NCBI GenBank assembly: GCA_949297215.1 | Contig: CASFRV010000001.1 | Location: 496,001-560,000, forward strand | Direction: 5' to 3' | Source: an uncultured Bacteroidales bacterium | GTDB taxonomy: Bacteria; Bacteroidota; Bacteroidia; Bacteroidales; Bacteroidaceae | DNA length: 64,000 bases | Part shown: one piece after another, positions 9,484 through 18,166 of the stretch | How the letters are laid out: every line of letters begins with the position of its first letter | Numbering within the stretch: position 1 is the stretch's first letter | Position numbers and translations under genes: made by a program | Notes under the pieces: generated by a model | Told to the model about the DNA's origin: nothing | The model's input: only the letters and a program-made list of their open reading frames with translations | Databases searched by the model: none

Positions 9484-10098
9484 TCAGCGTATGTTGAACG
9501 AAAGGAGGTGCTGCCCCTGGGCATAGCCGTCGACGTGGCAGCCCGGTTCGACGGTCACCTCGGGCAGGGGCGTGCCGGTGAAGAGCAGATCGCCCTGGCG
9601 CAGCGTATAGAAGCGGCTGACGTAGGCGATGCAACTGTCGACGTTGCGGAGCAGGTCGGCCGTGTTGCCGCGCTGCACCTCGCGGCCGTCGATGTCGAGG
9701 CTGAAGCTGAGGGCATCGGCCGTGTTGCCGTCGAGCAGCACCGGCCGGCCCACGCAGGCAGCGCCGTCGAAGCCCTTGCTGACCTCCCAGGGCAGTCCCT
9801 CGCTGACGCAACGGGCGAAGAGATTTTCGGCCGTAAACGTGGCGCAGACGGTAAAGGCGTCATAATAGCGCCGGGCAAAGCGCGGGGAGATGAAGCGTCC
9901 CAGGCGGCTGATGCGGACGGCCAGCTGCGCTCCGCAGGTGCAGGGGGCGGCACAGTCGGGGACGAAGAAAGGCTTCCCGCCCGTGAGCAGCGCCGTGTCG
10001 GCCATGGCGTAGACGATGGGGGCATCCTTGTTGTATAACGGCCGCAAGGCGCGATTATTGTATGTGGCGTAGTTGGCGTAGATGCAGATGAGTTTCAT
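9484..10098 (-). CDS. Fumarylacetoacetate hydrolase (FAH) family protein, apparently lacking metal ligands
   Basis: The 204-residue protein has the FAH fold: an N-terminal MKLICIYANYA strand, KPFFVPD, PWEVSKGFDGAA, then GNTADLL and RQGDLLFTGTP. Active members bind a metal through an ExE pair just before the LxV strand and an Asp in DxTARD. Here the matching positions read GAQ (G56, Q58) and TFTAEN (T87), so all three ligands seem lost. It heads the unit with porU, porV and ispF, with a 43-bp gap to porU and a good -7 element 30 bp upstream. It may be a non-catalytic protein or act on an unknown substrate. The family call is firm; the activity is doubtful. Confidence 0.85.
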   Translation of the reverse strand: MKLICIYANYATYNNRALRPLYNKDAPIVYAMADTALLTGGKPFFVPDCAAPCTCGAQLAVRISRLGRFISPRFARRYYDAFTVCATFTAENLFARCVSEGLPWEVSKGFDGAACVGRPVLLDGNTADALSFSLDIDGREVQRGNTADLLRNVDSCIAYVSRFYTLRQGDLLFTGTPLPEVTVEPGCHVDGYAQGQHLLSFNIR

Positions 10099-10127
10099 TT
10101 TCGTACAAAACTGTGGGAAGAGCGGCG

Positions 10128-10135
10128 CAAAGTTA
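10128..10135 (-). promoter_or_regulatory. Promoter -7 element (TAACTTTG) for the FAH-porU-porV-ispF unit
   Basis: On the minus strand TAACTTTG lies 30 bp before the FAH-like ATG at 10098, which predicts a short leader. A perfect 14-bp palindrome, GCCGGCGCGCCGGC (10198-10211), lies further upstream. Confidence 0.6.
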
Positions 10136-10255
10136 CAATTTTTTCACGGTTCGGCAGCCGCTCCGCCAGCTGCCGGCCTGTGCGTTTTTGCCGGCCCGCC
10201 GGCGCGCCGGCAAGCCGGGAGAAACGGCCGGGCAGGCGGCATGCCACGCAAGGGG

Positions 10256-10960
10256 TCAGAGGTAAAAGTCGCGGGCAAGGCGGTCATACTGCGGCGAGCG
10301 CCGTCCGTCGCGTCCGCAAAGGGGCAGCTCGTCGACGACGGGGGGCTCGGTGGGGCGCACAGACGACAGATGGAGCAGCGTGCGCTTGGGCGCCTTGCCG
10401 GGCACCGTGACCACGTCGGTGCGGCGCGCGAGCCACAGGCCGCGGGCCGAGGCCTCCGTGAGAAAAGCCGTGCGCGCCGTGGCCGGCACGATCACCTGGA
10501 GCGAGGCCCGCGGCGCCATGAGGCGGCAGGCCGCCTCGACGAGTGCGGCAAAGGAGAGGGCCGACGTATGCCGCGCGCCGGCGCGCACGGGGTCGGGGGG
10601 CAGAAGACTCTCGTCGAAGAAGGGCGGGTTGGACAGGATGCAGTCGAACCGCGTGTCCGGCCGGAACGTGCGCACGTCCGTGCAGACGATGCCGATGCGG
10701 TCGGCAAAGGGCGACGCGGCGGCGTTGTCGGCGGCCTGGGCGGCCGATGCGGCGTCTATCTCCACGCCCGCAACGTGGGCGGCAGAGCGCTGCGCCGCCA
10801 TGATGGCTATGAGCCCGCAGCCGCAGCCGACGTCGAGGATGCCGGATGCCCCGGAAACGTCGGCCCAGGCCCCAAGCAGCACCCCGTCGGTGCCCACCTT
10901 CATCGAGGAACGGTCGTGGCGGATGCGGAAACGCTTGAAAGTGAAATATTCGGAAGGCAT
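10256..10960 (-). CDS. trmN6: tRNA1(Val) (adenine(37)-N6)-methyltransferase
   Basis: Starting at the ATG at 10960 (MPSEYFTFKRF) gives 234 residues, the normal length for TrmN6 (YfiC); a longer frame upstream lacks family similarity. The enzyme uses SAM to methylate A37 of tRNA-Val. FTFKRFRIRHDRSSMKVGTDGVLLGAW at the N-terminus is the family hallmark. ILDVGCGCGLIAIMAAQR is SAM motif I, and SNPPFF is the NPPF/Y catalytic motif of N6-adenine methylases. It is divergent from lon, with its own minus-strand -7 element at 11012-11019. Confidence 0.92.
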   Translation of the reverse strand: MPSEYFTFKRFRIRHDRSSMKVGTDGVLLGAWADVSGASGILDVGCGCGLIAIMAAQRSAAHVAGVEIDAASAAQAADNAAASPFADRIGIVCTDVRTFRPDTRFDCILSNPPFFDESLLPPDPVRAGARHTSALSFAALVEAACRLMAPRASLQVIVPATARTAFLTEASARGLWLARRTDVVTVPGKAPKRTLLHLSSVRPTEPPVVDELPLCGRDGRRSPQYDRLARDFYL

Positions 10961-11011
10961 ATCGCTGATGGTTGGGGGCAGGGCCGCGTGGAGCCCCGCT
11001 TTTTCCGCCGG

Positions 11012-11019
11012 CAAAAGTA
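11012..11019 (-). promoter_or_regulatory. Promoter -7 element (TACTTTTG) for trmN6
   Basis: On the minus strand TACTTTTG lies 52 bp before the trmN6 ATG at 10960. It is back-to-back with the lon promoter element at 11073-11080. Confidence 0.5.
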
Positions 11020-11072
11020 AGGAAAACGGCGGAATTGACATCTGTTAATAAGAATGTCACAGAAAAAAGAAC

Positions 11073-11080
11073 TAAATTTG
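11073..11080 (+). promoter_or_regulatory. Promoter -7 element (TAAATTTG) for lon; long leader
   Basis: TAAATTTG matches TAnnTTTG. The next supportable start codon is lon at 11261, so the leader would be about 175 nt and GC-rich. No riboswitch or CIRCE-like inverted repeat that I know is seen in it. Confidence 0.5.
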
Positions 11081-11260
11081 CAGCCCATTGGTGCCTTTGC
11101 GGAAAAGGGTGCCGCCCGGTCGCGGCATCACGGGCCTGCCGGGCAACGGGCTTTTGCGTAGCCCCCTGCGGCAGCCCGCATCCGCGAGCAGAGGTGGCGG
11201 CCGGTGGTGCCGGCCGCGCGAAGCAGTCACCATCTTATTTTAAATGCTGAAACAAACGAT

Positions 11261-13726
11261 ATGAGCCAATCAGATATGCCTCAAAATCCTTTTTCGCTGA
11301 TAGCAGACTTTGACGGCGATATTTCAACCTTGTTTGAAAAGGAAATAGACGACATTCTCCCCATCTTGCCCCTGCGCAACATGACACTTTTCCCCGGCGT
11401 GGTGTCGCCCATATCCGTGGGGCGCGAATCTTCCTTGAAGCTGGTGGCGCAGGCCGCCAAGCACGAGGGGCTTGTCGGCGTGGTGTGCCAGAAGGATGCC
11501 TCGGTGGAAAATCCCGGCCGCGACGACCTGTATCCCGTCGGGGTGGTGGCCCGCGTCATGCGCGTGCTCGAGCTGCCCGACAACACGACGACCGTCATCG
11601 TGCAGGGCTTTGGCCGCTTTTCGCTGGGCGACGTGACGCGTCAGAAGCCATACATGCGGGCCCACGTGGAAAAGCTCGACGAGCTGCTGCCGGAAAAAGA
11701 CGATAAGGAGTATCAGGCGCTGGCCGATGCCTGCAAAGACACGACCGTGCGCTATCTGAAACTGAGCGACATGGCGCGCGAGGAAGCCTCGTTCGCCGTG
11801 CGCAACATCAGCAACCCCGTGTTTCTGGTCAACTTCATCTGTACGAACCTTCCCTTCCCGCTGGAAGAAAAGGCTGCCCTGCTGGAAGAGGCCGACCAGA
11901 AGAAACGCGCCTATAAGCTGCTGTCTATCCTGAACCGCGAGTGCCAGTATGCCACGCTGAAGAAATCCATCCAGATGCGCACGCGCGACGACCTGGACCA
12001 GCAGCAGAAAGAATATTTTTTGCAGCAGCAAATCAAAAACATACAGAGCGAGCTCGGCGAATCGCAGAACGAAGACGTCAAAGAGTTGCGCGAAAAGGCT
12101 GCCGCCAAGCGCTTTCCCGAAAATGTGCGCGAAACGTTTGACCGCGAGGTGGAAAAGCTGGAACGTATCAACACGCAAAGCCCCGACTACAACGTGCAGC
12201 TCAACTATTTACAGACGCTGGTGAGCCTGCCGTGGGGAGAGGAGTCGCGCGACAACCTGAACATACGCAACGCCGAACGCACCTTGAACCGCGACCACTA
12301 CGGCATGGAGAAGGTGAAAGAGCGCATCCTGGAACACCTGGCCATGCTGCGCTTCCGCAAGGACATGAAGGCACCCATCATCTGCCTGTATGGCCCTCCC
12401 GGCGTGGGCAAGACGTCGCTCGGCCGGAGCATAGCCGACGCGCTGAACCGGAAATATGTGCGCATCTCGCTCGGAGGCGTACACGACGAGGCTGAGATAC
12501 GCGGCCACCGGCGCACATACGTGGGGGCCATGCCCGGACGCATCGTGAAGAGCCTGATAAAGGCGGGTTCGAACAACCCTGTCTTCATTTTGGACGAAAT
12601 AGACAAGGTTTCGCAGAACAATTACAACGGCGACCCGCAGTCGGCGCTGTTGGAGGTGCTCGACCCGGAGCAGAACAACGCCTTTCACGATAATTTCCTC
12701 GATTTGGACTACGACCTGTCGAAAGTGCTCTTTATCGCCACGGCCAATAACCTGAACACCATTCCCGGTCCGCTGCTCGACCGCATGGAGCTAATCGAGG
12801 TGGAAGGCTACTTGACGGAGGAGAAAAAGGAGATAGCACGCCGCCATCTCATCCCCAAGGAAATGAAGGACTTGAACTTTGGCGAAGGCGTCAGTGTCAA
12901 GTTCTCGGCGCCGGCCATCGAGTTTCTCATTGAGAAATACACGCGCGAGAGCGGCGTGCGCCAGCTCGAAAAACAGATTGACAAAATTTTCCGTAAGGTG
13001 GCCTATCATCTGGCTGTCGATCTGGAAAAGGCCGATATCGACTTTGCCAACCTGAAACCCAAGGATATTGAAAAATTGCTGGGTAAACCGCTTTTCAGCC
13101 GCGACAGATACCAAGGCAACAAGTATGCCGGCGTCGTGACGGGCCTGGCCTGGACAGCCGTGGGCGGGGAAATCCTCTTTATCGAGACCAGTCTGAGCCG
13201 TAGCAAGGCGCCTAAACTGGGTTTGACGGGAAATCTGGGCGACGTCATGAAGGAATCGGCCGTTCTGGCGCTGGAATATGTGAAAGCACATGCCGGCAAA
13301 CTGGGCATCGACTACCGCATATTCGACGCATGGAGCGTGCATATCCACGTACCCGAGGGGGCTACGCCCAAAGACGGCCCGTCGGCAGGCATCACCATTG
13401 CGACGTCCATCGCATCGGCCCTGACGCAACGGAAAGTAAGAGCCAATACGGCCATGACCGGCGAAATAACGCTCCGCGGCAAGGTGCTGCCCGTCGGCGG
13501 AATCAAGGAAAAAATCCTGGCAGCCAAGAGGGCCGGCATCACGCATATTATAATGAGCGTGGAAAACCGGAAGGACATTGAGGAAATCAACGAAAAATAC
13601 GTTCACGGGCTGACATTCCATTTTGTGGAGAATGTGGAGGAGGTTTTCTCCATAGCTCTCTTGGATGAAAAGGTGGACGACGCGTTGGATTTGACAGTGG
13701 AGGACGATAAGAAGACAACAGCCTGA
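11261..13726 (+). CDS. lon: ATP-dependent protease Lon
   Basis: The ATG at 11261 ([11 protein letters not shown]) gives 821 residues; the frame runs further upstream but without family similarity. Lon degrades damaged and regulatory proteins in the cytoplasm as a hexamer. In order it has an N-terminal LON substrate domain (from [16 protein letters not shown]), a coiled linker (about 190-310), an AAA+ module with Walker [10 protein letters not shown] and Walker B FILDEIDK, and the protease domain with the Ser-Lys dyad S708 (DGPSAGI) and K751 (GGIKEK), at the standard 43-residue spacing. tgt follows after 1 bp. A long GC-rich leader precedes it. Confidence 0.98.
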   Translation: MSQSDMPQNPFSLIADFDGDISTLFEKEIDDILPILPLRNMTLFPGVVSPISVGRESSLKLVAQAAKHEGLVGVVCQKDASVENPGRDDLYPVGVVARVMRVLELPDNTTTVIVQGFGRFSLGDVTRQKPYMRAHVEKLDELLPEKDDKEYQALADACKDTTVRYLKLSDMAREEASFAVRNISNPVFLVNFICTNLPFPLEEKAALLEEADQKKRAYKLLSILNRECQYATLKKSIQMRTRDDLDQQQKEYFLQQQIKNIQSELGESQNEDVKELREKAAAKRFPENVRETFDREVEKLERINTQSPDYNVQLNYLQTLVSLPWGEESRDNLNIRNAERTLNRDHYGMEKVKERILEHLAMLRFRKDMKAPIICLYGPPGVGKTSLGRSIADALNRKYVRISLGGVHDEAEIRGHRRTYVGAMPGRIVKSLIKAGSNNPVFILDEIDKVSQNNYNGDPQSALLEVLDPEQNNAFHDNFLDLDYDLSKVLFIATANNLNTIPGPLLDRMELIEVEGYLTEEKKEIARRHLIPKEMKDLNFGEGVSVKFSAPAIEFLIEKYTRESGVRQLEKQIDKIFRKVAYHLAVDLEKADIDFANLKPKDIEKLLGKPLFSRDRYQGNKYAGVVTGLAWTAVGGEILFIETSLSRSKAPKLGLTGNLGDVMKESAVLALEYVKAHAGKLGIDYRIFDAWSVHIHVPEGATPKDGPSAGITIATSIASALTQRKVRANTAMTGEITLRGKVLPVGGIKEKILAAKRAGITHIIMSVENRKDIEEINEKYVHGLTFHFVENVEEVFSIALLDEKVDDALDLTVEDDKKTTA

Positions 13727-13727
13727 T

Positions 13728-14858
13728 ATGACGTTCGAATTGCAGCATACCGCGGCGGGAAGTGCGGCTCGCGCCGGGCGGATAACGACGGCCCACGGGC
13801 CGATAGAAACGCCTATCTTTATGCCTGTCGGCACCTTGGGGACAGTAAAGGGCGTTCACCAGCGTGAACTCAAAGACGATATCGGAGCACAAATCATCCT
13901 GGGGAACACTTATCACCTTTATCTCCGGCCGGGGCTCGAAATCTTGGAAAAAGCCGGCGGTCTGCACCGCTTTAATGGCTTCGACCGGCCCATGCTGACC
14001 GATAGCGGCGGTTTCCAGGTGTTTTCGCTCACAGGTATCCGCAAGCTCTCGCGCGAAGGATGCGAGTTCCGGTCGCATATCGACGGCAGCAAGCATTTCT
14101 TTACCCCCGAAAAGGTAATGGACATCGAGCGGACCATAGGAGCCGACATCATCATGGCATTCGATGAGTGTCCGCCCGGAACAGCCGATTTTTCCTATGC
14201 ACGAAAAAGCTTGGACCTGACGCACCATTGGTTGGAACGTTGCGAAAAACGTTTTTCCGAAACGTCTCCGAAGTACGGCTACGAGCAATCGTTGTTTCCC
14301 ATCGTTCAAGGCTGCGTTTACAAAGATTTGCGCCGCGAGAGCGCACGCTTTGCCACGGGCTTCAACGCCGATGGTTATGCCATCGGCGGACTGGCCGTGG
14401 GCGAACCCGCCGAAGTGATGTACGAGATGATAGAAGAAGTCAACGACATCCTGCCGCAAGATCGCCCGCGCTATTTAATGGGTGTTGGCACGCCGGTAAA
14501 CATCCTTGAAGCGATAGCTCGTGGTGTCGACATGTTCGATTGCGTCATGCCCACCCGGAATGGCCGCAATGCGATGCTTTTTACCGCCGATGGCATCTTA
14601 AATATGAGAAATGCCAAGTGGGCAACCGACTTTTCTCCCGTAGATGCCACGTCTACCTGCTTCGTAGATTCAAATTACTCCCGTGCATACCTCCATCATC
14701 TCTTCAAGTCAAAGGAATTATTGGCGATGCAAATCGCCAGCATTCACAACTTAGCGTTTTATTTGCGCTTGGTAAAGGAGGCTCGCCGCCATATAATGGC
14801 CGATGACTATTCTTCGTGGATGGCAGATATGTTACCGCGGCTTTCCCGTCGCTTGTAA
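13728..14858 (+). CDS. tgt: tRNA-guanine transglycosylase (queuosine pathway)
   Basis: The 376-residue enzyme exchanges guanine 34 of GUN-anticodon tRNAs for preQ1. The catalytic DSGGFQVFS (D92) and DCVMPTRNGR (nucleophile D271) motifs are intact. The C-terminal zinc site is unusual. Where the family has CxCxxC it reads S309-T-C311-F-V-D314, so only one of three Cys ligands remains, with the His (H340, in SIHNLAF) kept. It starts 1 bp after lon and is followed 16 bp later by the LptF/LptG permease. Confidence 0.96.
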   Translation: MTFELQHTAAGSAARAGRITTAHGPIETPIFMPVGTLGTVKGVHQRELKDDIGAQIILGNTYHLYLRPGLEILEKAGGLHRFNGFDRPMLTDSGGFQVFSLTGIRKLSREGCEFRSHIDGSKHFFTPEKVMDIERTIGADIIMAFDECPPGTADFSYARKSLDLTHHWLERCEKRFSETSPKYGYEQSLFPIVQGCVYKDLRRESARFATGFNADGYAIGGLAVGEPAEVMYEMIEEVNDILPQDRPRYLMGVGTPVNILEAIARGVDMFDCVMPTRNGRNAMLFTADGILNMRNAKWATDFSPVDATSTCFVDSNYSRAYLHHLFKSKELLAMQIASIHNLAFYLRLVKEARRHIMADDYSSWMADMLPRLSRRL

Positions 14859-14874
14859 AAACGGAATAAAGAGT

Positions 14875-16050
14875 ATGGAAGAAGGGCAGATGCAGCGAAA
14901 AAGCTTGAAAGGTGCTTTGAAAAACGTGGGGGAGCGCGTGAAGAAGTTTTTCATGAATTGGAAAATCACGCGCATTGACAGATATATCATTTACAAGTTT
15001 CTCAGCACCTATATTTTCCTGATTGCCATTATTATTCTCATTGCCATTATTTTTGACTTCAATGAGAAAATCGATAAGTTCACACAGAGTCACGCTTCGG
15101 TGGAAAAGATTCTTGTGGACTACTATTTGAATTTCATTCCTTACTTTTCCAATTTGTTTAGCCCGCTTTTTGTTTTCATTGCGGTCATATTCTTTACCTC
15201 GAAGCTGGCGGACAATTCGGAAATCATAGCCATGAAATCGACGGGCATGAGTTTCCGCCGTCTTTTGCGGCCCTACATGATTTCGGCCATGCTGATTGCC
15301 GCCACTACTTTCGTTTTGGGGGCTTACGTGATCCCGCGGGGAAACGTTTCGCGCGTTAACTTTACGAATAAGTATATCAAGAAAAAAGATATAACGTCTG
15401 TCGACAACGTGCAGATGCAGGTGGATACGGGCGTTGTGGCTTACATAACTCATTTTGACAACAACACAAAGTCGGGGTATGGCTTTTCGCTGGATAAATT
15501 TGAGAACAAAAAGCTGGTATCCCATCTGACGGCACAGAGCATCCAGTATGATACGCTTGCCGACCGTCGGTATAGCTGGACTTTGCGGATGTATCGTATC
15601 CGTACGCTCAAAGGTATGCGCGAGGAAATCGCGAGCGGTGAAAAGATGGACTCTATTATTATGATGGAGCCGGCTGACTTTTTCTACACAACGGGGCAGC
15701 AGGAGACGATGACCCTGCCTGAGCTGAAGGAATTTATCGACAAACAGACTTTGCGCGGAGCCGCGGGCGTCAGCACGTTCGAGGTGGAATATCATAAACG
15801 CTTTGCCATGCCGTTTGCCGCTTTCATATTGACCGTCATCGGCGTGTCGCTTTCGTGCGAGAAGAGGAAAGGCGGCATGGGCACGTCGATAGGCATCGGC
15901 CTTGCCCTAAGCTTTTCGTATATTCTGTTTCAGACCATCTCTTCCACCTTTGCCATCAACGCCGGCTGGCCGGCTATGATTTCCGTTTGGATTCCGAACA
16001 TTCTTTTTGCGCTGATCGCTTTGTTCCTGTACAAGCGGACTCCACAGTAA
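14875..16050 (+). CDS. LptF/LptG family permease (YjgP/YjgQ)
   Basis: This is an inner-membrane subunit of the Lpt machine that extracts lipopolysaccharide and passes it across the periplasm. The chosen ATG at 14875 gives 391 residues; a later ATG at 14953 (MNWKITRIDRYIIYKF) gives 365 and fits the family N-terminus better. IDRYIIYKFLSTYIFLI forms the first membrane helix. Two more helices follow, then a periplasmic beta-jellyroll (about 130-300), then three C-terminal helices including FAMPFAAFILTVIGVSLS. Whether it is LptF or LptG cannot be settled from one gene. It follows tgt by 16 bp. Confidence 0.9.
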   Translation: MEEGQMQRKSLKGALKNVGERVKKFFMNWKITRIDRYIIYKFLSTYIFLIAIIILIAIIFDFNEKIDKFTQSHASVEKILVDYYLNFIPYFSNLFSPLFVFIAVIFFTSKLADNSEIIAMKSTGMSFRRLLRPYMISAMLIAATTFVLGAYVIPRGNVSRVNFTNKYIKKKDITSVDNVQMQVDTGVVAYITHFDNNTKSGYGFSLDKFENKKLVSHLTAQSIQYDTLADRRYSWTLRMYRIRTLKGMREEIASGEKMDSIIMMEPADFFYTTGQQETMTLPELKEFIDKQTLRGAAGVSTFEVEYHKRFAMPFAAFILTVIGVSLSCEKRKGGMGTSIGIGLALSFSYILFQTISSTFAINAGWPAMISVWIPNILFALIALFLYKRTPQ

Positions 16051-16081
16051 GGAGAGCGCGTCATCATATAAACATAAGAGC

Positions 16082-17407
16082 ATGCTTTTTTCAGACTTAG
16101 ACCTAAACGAAGATTTGCTGGACGCATTGTATGACATGCGTTTCGAGGAGTGTACGCCCATTCAGGAGCAGTGTATTCCCCATATATTAGAAGAGCGCGA
16201 CGTGATAGGCATCGCCCAAACCGGTACGGGCAAGACTGCCGCCTATCTGTTGCCGCTTCTGACGCTTCTGCGCAGCAAACCCCACCCGGAAGATGCCGTA
16301 AACTGCCTCATCATGGCCCCGACGCGCGAGCTGGCCAAGCAGATCGACCAGGCGCTGCAAGGTTTCGGCTATTACATGGACATTAACGGCGTGGCCGTTT
16401 ACGGCGGCAACGACGGAGCACGCTACGAGCAGGAGAAAAAAAGCCTGAGCCGTGGTGCCGACATCGTTATCGCCACGCCCGGCCGACTGATTACGCACCT
16501 GAACTTGGGCACGTTGGACCTGAGCCGCACGACGCACCTTGTGCTCGACGAAGCCGACCGGATGCTCGACATGGGATTTAGTGATGACATCATGCAGATA
16601 GTCAAAAACATGCCCGAGAGCCGGCAAACCATTCTTTTCTCAGCGACGATGCCCGATAAGATAGCCACCCTGGCGCGTAACATCATGCACGATCCTGTGG
16701 AGGTGCGCATCGCCGTCTCGAAGCCGGCTGAAAAAATCGATCAGTGTGTTTACTGCTGCCGTGAGGCGGATAAAACGAAAATCTTGCTTTCGCTTTTCGA
16801 GGACAAACAGCCGGAGCGTGTCATCGTTTTCGCCTCTTCGAAACAGAAAGTCAAGGATCTGAACATCCTGCTCCATAAGAAAGGATTGAACGTGGCAGCC
16901 ATGCACTCCGACTTGGAGCAGAAAGAGCGCGACGAGGTGATGCTGGCCTTCAAGGCCGGACGCGTGGGCCTGCTCGTGGCCACCGACATCGTGGCACGCG
17001 GCATCGACATCGACGACATCCGTCTTGTGGTCAATTATGACGCTCCGCGCGACGCCGAGGACTACGTTCACCGCATCGGCCGCACGGCCCGTGCCGGCCG
17101 CGACGGACGTGCCGTCACGCTGGTGGGCGAAAAAGACCGCCCGGCGCTGGCCGACATCGAGAAGTTGCTGGGCGAAAAAATCCGCCGCGCCCCCCTGCCC
17201 GAGGGGCTCACACCTCCCGCAGCGAAGCCGTCTGACGGCCGTGGCCGCGGAGGTGACCGCCGGCGTCAGGGCGGGCATCGGCGGCGCGAGGCACGCGGCG
17301 GCGAGCAGCAGGCACCCGACAAGCAGGCGCAGAACCGGGGCCACCGTCCGCGCAGCGGGCGCCGTCACAGCCGCGGCAAGGGTGGGGCAGGCGAAGCCAA
17401 GTCCTGA
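16082..17407 (+). CDS. DEAD-box RNA helicase with basic tail
   Basis: The 441-residue protein is an RhlE-like ATP-dependent RNA helicase. It has a Q motif (CTPIQEQCIPHIL), motif I AQTGTGKT, Ia PTRELAKQ, Ib TPGRL, motif II DEAD (LVLDEADRMLDMGF), motif III SAT and motif VI HRIGRTAR. After about residue 375 the tail is rich in Arg, Gly and Gln (RGRGGDRRRQGG and similar), a typical RNA-binding extension in ribosome assembly or cold adaptation. It starts 31 bp after the LptF/LptG gene, so it is the likely last gene of the lon-tgt run. Confidence 0.95.
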   Translation: MLFSDLDLNEDLLDALYDMRFEECTPIQEQCIPHILEERDVIGIAQTGTGKTAAYLLPLLTLLRSKPHPEDAVNCLIMAPTRELAKQIDQALQGFGYYMDINGVAVYGGNDGARYEQEKKSLSRGADIVIATPGRLITHLNLGTLDLSRTTHLVLDEADRMLDMGFSDDIMQIVKNMPESRQTILFSATMPDKIATLARNIMHDPVEVRIAVSKPAEKIDQCVYCCREADKTKILLSLFEDKQPERVIVFASSKQKVKDLNILLHKKGLNVAAMHSDLEQKERDEVMLAFKAGRVGLLVATDIVARGIDIDDIRLVVNYDAPRDAEDYVHRIGRTARAGRDGRAVTLVGEKDRPALADIEKLLGEKIRRAPLPEGLTPPAAKPSDGRGRGGDRRRQGGHRRREARGGEQQAPDKQAQNRGHRPRSGRRHSRGKGGAGEAKS

Positions 17408-17458
17408 CGCAAGCGTGCGGCTAAATACGCTTTTCAGCCCTTTTTCAAAATTGCGTTT

Positions 17459-17466
17459 TACCTTTG
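17459..17466 (+). promoter_or_regulatory. Promoter -7 element (TACCTTTG) for the two-component genes
   Basis: TACCTTTG matches TAnnTTTG and sits 22 bp before the response-regulator ATG at 17489. Confidence 0.65.
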
Positions 17467-17488
17467 CCGGTATCAATCAGCTCCTATT

Positions 17489-18166
17489 ATGAAAATACTT
17501 ATAGTGGAGGACGACCGCGATTTGCGCGAGATCATCGCTCAATCGTTGGAGAAAGAGCGCTACGTTGTCGAACTGGCGCCCGACTATCGCACCGCAGCGC
17601 GGAAACTGGCCGGCTACGAATACGATTGTGTGCTGCTCGACATCATGCTTCCCGACGGTAACGGGCTGAAGCTGCTGGAAGAAATGCGCAGAAGGGAGAA
17701 AAAGTGTAACGTCATCATTCTTTCGGCGAAAGACTCTATTGAGGACAAAGTATGCGGGCTCGATCTGGGCGCCGACGACTATCTGCCGAAGCCTTTCCAT
17801 CTGGCAGAGCTGCACGCCCGGCTGAAAAGCGTGATGCGCCGCAAGTTGCGCGGCGGCGAGGCGGCCGTCACGTGCGGCAACATAGCCGTCTATCCCGACA
17901 CGTTCCGGGTGGAGGTGGGCGGGCAGCCCGTCGAGCTGGGCCGCAAGGAGTATGACATCCTGCTTTTCTTCATGTACCGCGTGGGGCGCCTCGTCGAAAA
18001 GCAGGTTCTGGCCGAGGCCGTTTGGGGAGACCACATCGACCAGGCGGATAACTTCGACTTCGTTTACGCTCAAATGAAGAACCTGCGTAAGCGCCTCAAA
18101 GAAGCCGGGGCCACGGCCGAGATAAAAACCGTTTACGGCTTCGGATATAAAATGACGGAGCCATGA
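17489..18166 (+). CDS. OmpR/PhoB-type response regulator
   Basis: The 225-residue transcription regulator has an N-terminal receiver domain with the phospho-acceptor D51 (LLDIMLPDGNG), the acidic pair in VEDDRD, and the switch Lys in DDYLPKPFHL. A C-terminal winged helix (about 127-225) contains LGRKEYDILLFF and TVYGFGYKM. Its stop overlaps the kinase start (ATGA), so the two are translationally coupled and form one system. Targets are unknown. No DNA-binding repeat was recognised upstream. Confidence 0.95.
   Translation: MKILIVEDDRDLREIIAQSLEKERYVVELAPDYRTAARKLAGYEYDCVLLDIMLPDGNGLKLLEEMRRREKKCNVIILSAKDSIEDKVCGLDLGADDYLPKPFHLAELHARLKSVMRRKLRGGEAAVTCGNIAVYPDTFRVEVGGQPVELGRKEYDILLFFMYRVGRLVEKQVLAEAVWGDHIDQADNFDFVYAQMKNLRKRLKEAGATAEIKTVYGFGYKMTEP

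Noticed and set aside
10198..10211. GCCGGCGCGCCGGC palindrome as a terminator for trmN6
   Set aside because: No T-run follows on the minus strand. It could be a regulator site or a chance GC palindrome.
11081..11260. Riboswitch or CIRCE element before lon
   Set aside because: No consensus core of a known riboswitch or the CIRCE inverted repeat was found by eye.
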